Positions 9,290 to 18,033 of a DNA stretch of 64,000 bases are shown in pieces. The stretch is from an uncultured Rhizobiaceae bacterium. Its GTDB lineage: Bacteria > Pseudomonadota > Alphaproteobacteria > Rhizobiales > Rhizobiaceae. The translations under genes and the position numbers were made by a program. The number at the start of each line of letters is the position of its first letter. Within the stretch, counting starts at the first letter, position 1. The notes beneath the pieces are model-generated. The model had not been told where the DNA came from. It was given only the letters and a program-made list of their open reading frames with translations, and ran no database searches. Location of the stretch: contig CATOTF010000002.1 of NCBI GenBank assembly GCA_951813045.1, forward strand, positions 4,216,001-4,280,000, in the 5' to 3' direction.

Positions 9290-12280
9290 CTAGAATGGTA
9301 ATGTAAAACGCCCCCCGATTGAATATGTTTGTGCGTTTTTGGTAAGGCCCGTGACACTGCCGGATAGGCTTAAATCGAAGCCGTATTGCTTATGACTCAA
9401 ACCAAATCCACCAGAAAGTGTAAGTCCAGTATTGGTATTTTTGCCGTCCTGGCCGACAGCTGCCAGGGCTGAGCTGCTCAATTCCGTCGTGCTTACGAAA
9501 CCGTTGATGGAGACACTTGGGGTAAACTTTATCTGGTCATCGGCCAGTAAAAATTGGCGGGCAATTGACCCTCCAAAACTAGCCGATAGCTGGTCGGTGG
9601 TTGTCGATGGGTTGAATGTGCCAAGGCTGTCAAAGAAACCATCCTGTTCGATATGGACATACGTCGCTCCAAGCGACGGGGAAATTGTGATCGTGCCAAG
9701 TTCAAAACTGTTTGATAACGCCGCCTGCCCGGTAAAGGCATTCGTTGTTGAGGAACCAGAGACACCGTCATTGATTGAATCGATATTAGAAACCGTATAG
9801 GCCGCCAGCGTTGACAATTGGAGATCCTGATAAATCACAGCCTGGCTGAACAAACCAAGGGTCAGGGTTTCCGATTCAATTTGATTTATCGGATTGTTGT
9901 CCAGATCGCTGATGCCGAGTTGGGCAGACAGGCCAACATTGACATTTTCATGAATTTGCCAGCTCACTCCTGTTCCAACGCTCAGGCTCAAACCTTCAAC
10001 ATCATTTGCGGTCTGATCGTTATGAAAAGTTATAGATGGTGTAATCCAGAAATTGAAACGACCATCGGCCAGAACCCCGGGTAAGCTGCTTGCTTCTTCG
10101 AGACCATAAACCTGGTTTCCCAAGGCAAATTTGCGACGATAATCGCTCAATATGAAGCTAGACCGGTATGAGTTTATACGCCTCGGTTCCCTGATGGCGC
10201 TCCCAATGGCGGTATGAGCCGCTCGATTTTGATGTTGAACGCTGACATAATTATTTGCCTGAAGGTCTTCACATTCTACTTTGAGCCTTGCCAAACGTTC
10301 CACGATTGTTTGACGGTCAGCTCTTAACACATCCACCTGCTGAAGGTGAGCGGCCCGTTTTCGTTCCAAAGCGGCCCGGACAAGGCTGTCCCGCGCGGCG
10401 CCAGCTTCTGCCCGAATTTTCTCAAGTTCGGGTTCTAATACGTTAAGCACATTCACAAGCTTGATCTCTTCAGCCCGCAATACAGAACCAAGTGTAATCG
10501 CGCCACCAAGGAGTGAATCGGCGAGAACTGAAAGTAAACCATTTACACCGAGCAACCCGACTCCGGCATTGGTTAATTCATCGGTGAGATTAACCGCATT
10601 CAAGGCAGCCTGATTGGACGTAAAAACATCCAAGACCTCCTGAACCGCCCTGTTCTTGTTTTCCAGAGCACGCTCCTGTCCCCGGATCAACTCTCTTATT
10701 TGAGCTTCCTTTTTGGGGTCCGCAGCTGCAGCCGCTGCATTATCAAAGAAGTTGGTGGCTTTGGGGAGATTGGCAAGAGAATCTGCTGCTTCCAAGACCT
10801 CATCAGCAGCCTGCACAACATTGTCTGATGCGTTGACAATGTTTGTTGGAATCTCAGCGATGGCATTGCGGGTCTGTTTTCTAAAGGCGTCCCTGGCCAA
10901 ACGCTGCGCCCGAGCTTCAGCTCTCGCGATAGCTGTTGCGCGTTCTACGCCTTTATCCGCAATTCCCTTCAAAATGCGTCCGGTACTTTCTGTGGCAAAG
11001 CGAGCGGACCCCTGAAAGCCGCTCACCGCTTTACCAATCAGTTTAGCGGCAGCAGCACCGGTGAGGATGAGTGCGACATCCACAACAGCATCCCCGCGGT
11101 TTCCAGATTTTCTTGCATCGTTTTGGACACCTCTGGAGCCGAGGAGCGGATTATCAGAGGCAAATTTTGCAGCATTTTCGGCAGAAAGCTCTACGTTTAC
11201 GCCACCATTACTTCGAAGTTGTCTAAGGGATCGCCTTGCGGACGCTAAATCATTTTGTAACGCCGACACGGTGGTTTGCCCAGCCGCAAGCTGAAGATCA
11301 AGGGCAATAAAGTTCTCAAAACCTTCTTCACCACGTAAATCCTCATCAGTTACATCACTTTCATCGGGACGCTCCGCTAGCAGCGCGGCGATTTCGGCAT
11401 CAATGATGTTGAGTTGTTGTTCGAGAAAGGCAATTTCGTTGAGGCAGGCTTTAACCGCTGGATCGGGGGCTGCGGGTTCCACGATACCAAGGTCCGGGAA
11501 ATTTCCGGCCGGTCGGAATGCGGGAATTCCGAGTTGTCCAAAGGCATTGGGATTGAAAGCACCGGGCACGATCTGCGTTGCAAACCCGTTAATCTGTGCA
11601 ACCTGTCTGGCAATCCGCGCTCTCAGCTCAGCTTCGTTTTCCCCGGGCTCAGGGGGCGGCGGTGGCGGATCGGGTGGTGGATCGGGTGGTGGCGGTAGCA
11701 GAAATGGGGAGCATGTATATACAATGCGGACGCTGCCGCCATTGGGGCCGGCGCGTAGGTTTATTGTCGCCTGCAGGGGTACGGAGCTGTTTTCGCCAAC
11801 CCGCCTTACAGCGCCCGAGACACTGCCTGACGCCGAAAAATTCCCGACTATGTTCGCCCCGGGAATAAGGACAGTGGCTTCGGAAGTTACATCATTTGCA
11901 CCGGTCAACGGGCCTGGAGAACCGTCAACAAGGGTGACGGTAACGGTGATGAGATCGCCTGCATCGAAATCATTGCCACCGAAATTCTGCGGCACAGAAA
12001 TTTGTATTATGGCATCCCCATCATTGGGTTGTTCAACAAATACGTTGGCAAGGCCCGCATTGACGAAATCGCAACCAGCTGAAGGACCAAGTACCTGTGC
12101 GGACGCCGCCGATATCAGTCCAAACTTATCAAAGCGTGTTCCGGTTGGTGCAAGGGACAGGCTCGTGGTCATGGCTGTGGTTAGCAGCACCATCAATGCA
12201 CTTTTGCTAACCCGCCCCACATGGGGTTTTGATATATTATCAAAAATCCCGCTTATGGTTTTCTCCTCACCATAAAGCAT
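9290..12280 (-). CDS. Large autotransporter (type Va-like secreted surface protein)
   Basis: About 996 residues. An extended signal peptide (SALMVLLTTAMTTSLSLAPT, ending ASA) is followed by an Ig-like domain with a cysteine pair and a proline-rich hinge (PPPPDPPPDPPPPPPEPGEN). Next come ~480 residues of Ala/Glu/Arg-rich, largely coiled-coil helix, then a C-terminal beta barrel of ~260 residues ending in SIGGRFTLPF, a C-terminal phenylalanine BAM signal. The passenger shows no enzyme motif, so a stalk-like adhesin is the best guess. The ATG at 12280 follows GGGGA with good spacing; a TTG at 12298 is the alternative. It diverges from a LuxR-type gene, and a lux-box-like palindrome lies 65 bases upstream of the start. 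Confidence 0.8.
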   Translation of the reverse strand: MLYGEEKTISGIFDNISKPHVGRVSKSALMVLLTTAMTTSLSLAPTGTRFDKFGLISAASAQVLGPSAGCDFVNAGLANVFVEQPNDGDAIIQISVPQNFGGNDFDAGDLITVTVTLVDGSPGPLTGANDVTSEATVLIPGANIVGNFSASGSVSGAVRRVGENSSVPLQATINLRAGPNGGSVRIVYTCSPFLLPPPPDPPPDPPPPPPEPGENEAELRARIARQVAQINGFATQIVPGAFNPNAFGQLGIPAFRPAGNFPDLGIVEPAAPDPAVKACLNEIAFLEQQLNIIDAEIAALLAERPDESDVTDEDLRGEEGFENFIALDLQLAAGQTTVSALQNDLASARRSLRQLRSNGGVNVELSAENAAKFASDNPLLGSRGVQNDARKSGNRGDAVVDVALILTGAAAAKLIGKAVSGFQGSARFATESTGRILKGIADKGVERATAIARAEARAQRLARDAFRKQTRNAIAEIPTNIVNASDNVVQAADEVLEAADSLANLPKATNFFDNAAAAAADPKKEAQIRELIRGQERALENKNRAVQEVLDVFTSNQAALNAVNLTDELTNAGVGLLGVNGLLSVLADSLLGGAITLGSVLRAEEIKLVNVLNVLEPELEKIRAEAGAARDSLVRAALERKRAAHLQQVDVLRADRQTIVERLARLKVECEDLQANNYVSVQHQNRAAHTAIGSAIREPRRINSYRSSFILSDYRRKFALGNQVYGLEEASSLPGVLADGRFNFWITPSITFHNDQTANDVEGLSLSVGTGVSWQIHENVNVGLSAQLGISDLDNNPINQIESETLTLGLFSQAVIYQDLQLSTLAAYTVSNIDSINDGVSGSSTTNAFTGQAALSNSFELGTITISPSLGATYVHIEQDGFFDSLGTFNPSTTTDQLSASFGGSIARQFLLADDQIKFTPSVSINGFVSTTELSSSALAAVGQDGKNTNTGLTLSGGFGLSHKQYGFDLSLSGSVTGLTKNAQTYSIGGRFTLPF

Positions 12281-12642
12281 GAAACATTCCCCAGCCAATA
12301 ATGCAGACAGGGCAATCTACAATAGGCTGACTACTCTTCGATAGCTGTCGTAAACGACAGGTTGAGAGCTTTGGGCGATGAACTAGATTGGCTTGTATCG
12401 CTTCAACCGATAACTGAATAGAAAGGTTATATCGAATTCAGCCTCAGGCGCTGAAGCTCACGGGTATTTTCCTGCAGCAGAGATGGCGATTTTGCATGTC
12501 GCGATTGGATCAAGGTAAGCAAATCTGTTGGTAATTGCGCTCAAGACAATCAAGCCGGTAGAGCGATCAATCTTTAATCCCATTGACACTAATTATTATT
12601 TTGGCACATTTGTTGGCCACATGAACAGACTGGCCGTAATTA
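12281..12642. other. Divergent regulatory gap between autotransporter and luxR-type gene
   Basis: This gap of about 360 bases holds no gene. It contains the lux-box-like dyad at 12345-12360, a candidate -10 (TATTGT on the minus strand, 12323-12318) and a small dyad TTCAGC / GCTGAA near 12438. Confidence 0.5.
12345..12360 (-). promoter_or_regulatory. Lux-box-like operator
   Basis: CTGTCGTAAACGACAG is a perfect palindrome except for its central AA and fits the CTG-N10-CAG pattern of LuxR/TraR family binding sites. Its centre is 32 bases from the centre of a TATTGT that could be the -10 of the autotransporter promoter, the geometry expected of a LuxR-activated promoter where the box replaces the -35. 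It lies beside the only LuxR-type gene in the window. Confidence 0.5.
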
Positions 12643-13392
12643 ATGACTGATAGTTCGAGTTATATAAGCGGTTCACGCAACATCGTTCGTCGTTTTTCAA
12701 AGTGCGAAAAACTGGAAGAGCTTTACGCGGTTTTCGATGAAGAGGTCGCTCGCCTTGGCTTCGATTATTTCTCAATGGCTGTCGTACCGCTTGATCCAAA
12801 ATTCGAGAAGGGGCCACTGCTGGCTGGTACTTTTCCCGATTTCTATCTCGAGGGTTATCAATCAATCGGTGCCGATAGGATTGATCCTTATCTGGAACTC
12901 AGTGCCACCCGGTTGACCCCTTTTTTCCATCATGAATTCTTCCACATCTTCGAGCAGACAGAAATTGGCCGCAAGTTGATCGTGCTGGCTGAAAAAGCAG
13001 ATATCATTCACGGCTATGGCATACCATTCCCGTCGGTTGGCATGGCACGTATTGTCGCGTATTGGGGTGGGAAATCCAATTCCCGCTTTTACGATATTGT
13101 TGCGGAAAACGAAGCCTATCTGACTTTCCTCGCAGTCCATTTTGCCGCCGCAGCCGAAGAGCTTGGTTTCGCCCCTACCCATGCCCATGAAACGCCTTTG
13201 ACAAAACGGGAATGCGATGTTCTCCTGCATATGGCTAATGGTCTTTTGAACGTGGAGATAGGAAAGGCGCTTGGAATTACCGAACGAACAGTTCGTTTTC
13301 ATTTCAGCAATATCGTAAAGAAATTGGGCACCGAACGGCGAAGCCAAACGCTGGTGCGGGCGGTACGGCTTGGTCTGATTGATTTCAGTTGA
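12643..13392 (+). CDS. LuxR-family regulator with autoinducer-binding-like domain (LuxR solo)
   Basis: 249 residues. The N-terminal ~165 residues are an autoinducer-binding domain and residues ~180-245 are a LuxR-type HTH (LTKRECDVLLHMANGLLNVE, ITERTVRFHFSNIVKKLG). The pocket positions of TraR are partly changed: Trp57 corresponds to Tyr68, Tyr61 is kept as Tyr72, Asp70-Pro71 are kept as Asp81-Pro82, and the Trp85 region is TPFFHH without Trp. No luxI-type synthase lies in the window, so this is an apparent solo. It may sense an external or non-standard signal. It faces away from the autotransporter gene, its likely target. Confidence 0.85.
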   Translation: MTDSSSYISGSRNIVRRFSKCEKLEELYAVFDEEVARLGFDYFSMAVVPLDPKFEKGPLLAGTFPDFYLEGYQSIGADRIDPYLELSATRLTPFFHHEFFHIFEQTEIGRKLIVLAEKADIIHGYGIPFPSVGMARIVAYWGGKSNSRFYDIVAENEAYLTFLAVHFAAAAEELGFAPTHAHETPLTKRECDVLLHMANGLLNVEIGKALGITERTVRFHFSNIVKKLGTERRSQTLVRAVRLGLIDFS

Positions 13393-13749
13393 GATGAACC
13401 TCGCCCTTTCTCATTGTGCCACGCTCCCGAACCCGGCAATCCGTCGCGACCTGCCTTTGATCAGCTATCGCCTATAAGACAGATTACCCCAGGTCAGTTA
13501 AGGATGGCTCGATTGCAGGTATCATAGGCAGCGCTGGCTGACCATGACGCTGGTCTGATCGCCAATCTATTAATGGTTCTGACGGTTTAGTTGTGAACAG
13601 TATATTTCCACAACGCTGTGACAACGTGTTTGCTAATGTCTGGAGCATCATGCCTCCCCGATTTCCGGTTGAAGCGATCAAAGGTCTTGTTACAGTTTTG
13701 TCTGGCGGATCAGTTGTGCTTTATTGCAGATAGTGTGGAGGAGTTTGAC
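13393..13749. other. Intergenic gap before the exported-protein operon
   Basis: About 357 bases without a gene. I see no hairpin terminator and no lux-box match. It should contain the promoter of the two-gene operon that follows. Confidence 0.4.
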
Positions 13750-15132
13750 ATGAACACTATGCGTTCTTTTCGCGGGGTTTTTTCGATTATTTTTTTGATG
13801 GCGGTACTGATGGGCCCCCTATTTACGCGCCCGGGTTTTGCAAAAATGGCAAGTCCGGGAAAATTCGTCAGTGGCCCGGTCGCCAATCAATTCCCTAAAC
13901 CAAAAACAAACTACAAGACCGACCTTATCTGGTTGCTCGATTCATATTTATTTTACAAAACCACTTCTGAGCAGTCTACAACCCGGTTAACATCTCCAGT
14001 GCGGGCAGATCGTTATATTACTGCGCTGAAAGCTGAAATAGGTGAATTTCAATTACTGTCTGCAGAAAGTCAGTATTTATACAAACAGCTTTTGATCCGG
14101 GATATTGCTAAATTTGAAATTAAAAATCAGATCGGCGGTCGGTCTGCACGGGTGTTTGATGCCGGTGTGACATCCATGGTGGCTGATGCTGCTGCAATTT
14201 TTCTCACGGTTGGCATCAGACATTGTTTACCCAGGGAACGACTGTTTGCTTTGCAGCGGTTGTTCGAACCAACTGTGGGGGGCGCCAATGGCAGGGCACT
14301 TAATACTCAGGCCGCTTATGTTGATTTCAATTTGCGTTACAGGGAGTTTTTGTCAAAACAGTTTACCGAGCGTCTAAAAAGGCAAATGATGGGCAGCGCA
14401 ACCGACGCTGCCGTAGAGCTTACGGCTGAAGCGACAATCTCCGCGGCACTGGCGACTAGTTTTAATAATTTAAAAAATTCACCAGATCAGTTGCTCAAGA
14501 CTTTACGTTCGCAGATCACCCTTGATATCGCCGCATGGCAATGCGCCTGTATATTGGACACAAAGGCATTTTTACCCCCCAGTGCATGGTTTATTTTAAG
14601 CGGCCCTCGCCCTTATCGCACCAAGCTCGGTTATATTCTTTCTTTGATACTGGACCCTCCTCCAAGAAATATTTTGAATATATTTTCAGGAGGTACAGTC
14701 ATCAAATTGCTTAACGTTGAACTGAAAGCAATTCACGATTTACAAGGGAAAAAACAAAAAGAATATTCCGCCTATTTGAGGCGTTTCCTCACGGATCTGG
14801 AAACACTTGAAGCTCTTGGATTGGAGCGATTGAAAACAAGTGCTTCAGGGCAGTTTTTTGAAAGCTGGAAGGTTAATCTTGTAATCGGCGGATTGGCCAC
14901 CGCATCTGGAGTGGGCGCCCCTGCAACTGTCGCGTCGATTCTGGCCAATGCAGGATATGCGGGCTTGTCTCAAAATGCAGCAATAAATCAAGAAGTGATC
15001 TTCCGAACCAGAATTGCAGCATTGCGCGAATCCGCACTCGACCAGCTAGCTCAGGTTCGCGACGTTTGTGGATGTGGGCAAGGCATAACGGTGGTGCCTA
15101 AACGGATCACGAAGGGGAAGGTGGTAAAATGA
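13750..15132 (+). CDS. Exported protein of unknown function (first gene of pair)
   Basis: 460 residues that I do not recognise. The start is the ATG at 13750, seven bases after GGAGG; the frame is open further upstream but lacks such a site. An N-terminal signal peptide (SIIFLMAVLMGPLFTRPGFA) is clear. The body is helical, with cysteine pairs CAC and CGC and a Gly/Ala-rich hydrophobic stretch near the C-terminus (GGLATASGVGAPATVASILA) that could insert into a membrane. The C-terminus is basic. It overlaps the next gene by ATGA, so the two are translationally coupled and probably work together at the cell surface or in the periplasm. The gene is more AT-rich than its neighbours. Confidence 0.75.
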   Translation: MNTMRSFRGVFSIIFLMAVLMGPLFTRPGFAKMASPGKFVSGPVANQFPKPKTNYKTDLIWLLDSYLFYKTTSEQSTTRLTSPVRADRYITALKAEIGEFQLLSAESQYLYKQLLIRDIAKFEIKNQIGGRSARVFDAGVTSMVADAAAIFLTVGIRHCLPRERLFALQRLFEPTVGGANGRALNTQAAYVDFNLRYREFLSKQFTERLKRQMMGSATDAAVELTAEATISAALATSFNNLKNSPDQLLKTLRSQITLDIAAWQCACILDTKAFLPPSAWFILSGPRPYRTKLGYILSLILDPPPRNILNIFSGGTVIKLLNVELKAIHDLQGKKQKEYSAYLRRFLTDLETLEALGLERLKTSASGQFFESWKVNLVIGGLATASGVGAPATVASILANAGYAGLSQNAAINQEVIFRTRIAALRESALDQLAQVRDVCGCGQGITVVPKRITKGKVVK

Positions 15133-17888
15133 TTTCTCTTGTCAGGTCGGGGCTTTGCAAACAAAAAAACGCTGAGCGAACAGATTACAGGTATGTCGGG
15201 TTTGTCAAAACGGCGCTGCTGGCTCTGATGATCATCGGCTACAGTAATGCGGCGTTTGGGCAACAGGACTCCGTTACTGTTAAAACCAACAGACCACCTC
15301 CTCCAAACTCCATGTTACTCGACGAACCAATCGAATTTCAGGAAACGTTTGAAGCGGGTAGCGCTGGTAATGCCATTTCCTTTCAGGTGACAAATACCAC
15401 TGCCTATCCGATTTTCGGCTTAAGCCTCAGACCGTCCCTACCGGCCCAATGGATGACCATGGAGCGGCTTGAACCTTCAACGACTGACCTGAAGCCCGGA
15501 GAAGAAATTGAGTTCATTGTTGAATTCAAAGTTAGGAAAGAGGCTCCGGAAGGTGCCATTGATATCGTGGATTTTCATTTCGAAGCGGAATCGACAACAC
15601 CGATACCGGCTTCCAGATACAGGATGGTCGCAGCTATCGAAGCTGCAGAAGAAGAGTTGGCCCAATGCAATTCCGCGGTTGAAGAAGGTGGCGATGCTGG
15701 CGGTGGAGTTAGTGTGGACCTTGGTGGATTTACCGGCAAAGCAGGTTTTTCCTGGCAAATGCACAACATCAAGGATTCCATGATGATTTCAATCGGTGGG
15801 GTGCAAAAAACCACCGGATGCGTCAGTGGTACTGGTACGATTGAACTCGATATCCCCGCGAACGCTACCACTGCGGTAGTCACGGTTACGCCGAACTGTA
15901 CCGGCAATACCAGCAATACGAAATGGTCGTTTGAATTTGAATGTCCATTACGTTCCGCTGTCACGGCAGATGGAACGGGCAAGTCGACGCCGACCAGCCA
16001 AAGCGGTACAAACAACGCCGCATCTAACACTGGTAGTCAAGCTACGGCTGGTGCCAACCCAGTACCTTCATCGCCATTTGCAGGGCTGACTGGATCCACC
16101 ACTGGATCCGTTCAGCCAATTCCGGCAGGTGGCGCGCCTGCTGATCAGGAACCCAATAACAATGTTACAACTGCAACACCGGTAGTGCCATCAACAACTA
16201 TTTCCGGTTCAATCGCAAAGCCCGGTGATGCCGATTATTTCTCTATGATAACCAAGGTTCCCGGCGTCTGGGAATTACGGATTGAACCGGTTTCAGCAAC
16301 TGCTTCATTTGGCCTTGGCGTGCACCACGCGGGCGGTGGAAACTGGCTTGCTGACAACAGTGCCAAAGGGGATGGCAGGCTGGTGGTCGATATCAAATGG
16401 CCGGGTAAGTATGTTTTACGGGTGGTGGGCGTTGATGCTCAAACTCCCAATACACCATACAGGGTTGTTGCCACATTCCATCCAAGTCCGGACAAATATG
16501 AACCCAACGACAGCGTGGGAACTGCTAATTCAACAAACCCAACGGGCACAACCGTCGGCTCCATTATGCCAAAGGGAGATGCGGATTACCATATTGTTGA
16601 CTTGAACCGGCAAGGGGAGTGGATAATTTCAATCAATGCCAAGCCGGACAATCTTAATCTTGCATTGGGTGTACATTCAGCAGCCGGTGGTAACTGGCTT
16701 ACCGATAATTCGCCCAAAGGCGACAACAAGATTGTGGTCGATATCAAATGGCCGGGAAAATATGTTCTGCGCGTGACCGATACAAACGGTGCACGCAGTG
16801 CTGATCCCTACGTTATCGAGAGCAGTTTCAATTCAAGTGTCGAAACTTCGGAACCGAATGATAGCGTCGGCACGGCAGGGAGTATCTCTCCAACTGGTAC
16901 CGTCACAGGTACGATATTACCAAAAGGAGATGCCGATTATCGTATTATAGATATCGCCAAACAGGGCAGATGGAGCATCAGTGTAGCGCAAACACCACCG
17001 GGTATGGTGATCGGTCTTGGTGTCCATCATGCGGGAGGTGGAAACTGGCTCGCCGATCAGTCACCAAAAGGAGACAAAAAACTGGTGGTCGATCTTGCGC
17101 GACCTGGAAAATATATTCTACGGGCAACCGATATAAATGGAACAAGGAGTATCGAACCCTATAAACTTAATCTCAAGTTCGTTGAATCACCTGACGAGCA
17201 TGAGCCCAATAACGCGGTTGCAATAGCAGCGGATATTTCGATAAATTCTACCATTATTGGTACAATTCTGCCCAAAGGTGACGCCGACTATTTTCAGGTT
17301 GATATAGGGTCGCAAGGCGAATGGGTAATCGATGACATCATCTCACCACCGGGAATGAACCCGGCCCTTGGTGTTCACTCGTCAGGTGGCGGAAACTGGT
17401 TGACTGATAATTCCCCCAAAGGGGATGGCCGCCTGGTCATCGACATCAAACGGCCTGGAAAATATGTGCTCCGGGCAACCGACGCCAACGGTATAAGCGA
17501 TGTTGTACCCTATAAATTCCGATCGTCATTTTCCATTGCACCGGATAGCCATGAGCCTAATGATACGACTGGATTGGCAGCGCAAATTTCTGCAAATACG
17601 ACCATAACCTCGGCGATATTACCCAAAGGTGACCAAGATTACTTTATTGTCGAACTTCCCGGCAAGGGTCGGTGGACAATCAACATAGATCAACAGCCTT
17701 CGAGAATGAATATCGCTCTTGGCGTACATTCTGCAAAAGGTGGTAACTGGCTTGCTGATAAATCGCCGAAGGGTGATGGCAAACTCGAAGTGGAAATAAA
17801 AGAAGCCGGGAAATACATATTGCGAGCGTTGGATTCAAATGGTGGGAGAAATGTGCAAGGGTACAAATTGACCACAAGATTCAACTAA
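15129..17888 (+). CDS. Exported protein with five tandem PPC-like repeats
   Basis: 919 residues. A long signal peptide (KTALLALMIIGYSNAAFGQ) is followed by an Ig/NEW3-like beta domain (ISFQVTNTTAYPIFGLSL), a second beta domain with several cysteines, a Ser/Thr/Gly linker, and five repeats of 117 residues starting at residues 341, 458, 575, 692 and 809. Each opens with EPN and carries a KGDADY-like motif, G-V-H-x-A-x-GGNWL and PGKY-x-LR. They resemble bacterial pre-peptidase C-terminal (PPC) beta-sandwich domains. No peptidase domain is attached, which is unusual. Start ATGA overlap with the upstream gene shows coupling. A role in adhesion or surface structure is likely but not shown. Confidence 0.75.
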   Translation: MISLVRSGLCKQKNAERTDYRYVGFVKTALLALMIIGYSNAAFGQQDSVTVKTNRPPPPNSMLLDEPIEFQETFEAGSAGNAISFQVTNTTAYPIFGLSLRPSLPAQWMTMERLEPSTTDLKPGEEIEFIVEFKVRKEAPEGAIDIVDFHFEAESTTPIPASRYRMVAAIEAAEEELAQCNSAVEEGGDAGGGVSVDLGGFTGKAGFSWQMHNIKDSMMISIGGVQKTTGCVSGTGTIELDIPANATTAVVTVTPNCTGNTSNTKWSFEFECPLRSAVTADGTGKSTPTSQSGTNNAASNTGSQATAGANPVPSSPFAGLTGSTTGSVQPIPAGGAPADQEPNNNVTTATPVVPSTTISGSIAKPGDADYFSMITKVPGVWELRIEPVSATASFGLGVHHAGGGNWLADNSAKGDGRLVVDIKWPGKYVLRVVGVDAQTPNTPYRVVATFHPSPDKYEPNDSVGTANSTNPTGTTVGSIMPKGDADYHIVDLNRQGEWIISINAKPDNLNLALGVHSAAGGNWLTDNSPKGDNKIVVDIKWPGKYVLRVTDTNGARSADPYVIESSFNSSVETSEPNDSVGTAGSISPTGTVTGTILPKGDADYRIIDIAKQGRWSISVAQTPPGMVIGLGVHHAGGGNWLADQSPKGDKKLVVDLARPGKYILRATDINGTRSIEPYKLNLKFVESPDEHEPNNAVAIAADISINSTIIGTILPKGDADYFQVDIGSQGEWVIDDIISPPGMNPALGVHSSGGGNWLTDNSPKGDGRLVIDIKRPGKYVLRATDANGISDVVPYKFRSSFSIAPDSHEPNDTTGLAAQISANTTITSAILPKGDQDYFIVELPGKGRWTINIDQQPSRMNIALGVHSAKGGNWLADKSPKGDGKLEVEIKEAGKYILRALDSNGGRNVQGYKLTTRFN
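16149..17888 (+). repeat. Five in-frame tandem repeats, exact 351-bp period
   Basis: The codon for the Glu of EPN recurs at 16149, 16500, 16851, 17202 and 17553, each 351 bases apart, with no insertion or deletion. The last unit is slightly short (to 17888). DNA identity between units is moderate, but the length is perfectly kept. Confidence 0.85.
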
Positions 17889-18033
17889 AGTGCATTGGAG
17901 CGGGCCAAGAAACCGACCATTTGGCAGAACGTGGACCAGAGGGCTACGAATGAATTCAATTCGAACCTTTAAACGCGCCTGAACATTCTGTTCCACCTCG
18001 ACAGCAGTCCCAACCGCACCTATCGTCCCTCCG

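Noticed and set aside
11403-12275. A 290-codon open frame antisense to the autotransporter
   Set aside because: It mirrors the proline-rich and signal regions of the real gene and has no features of its own.
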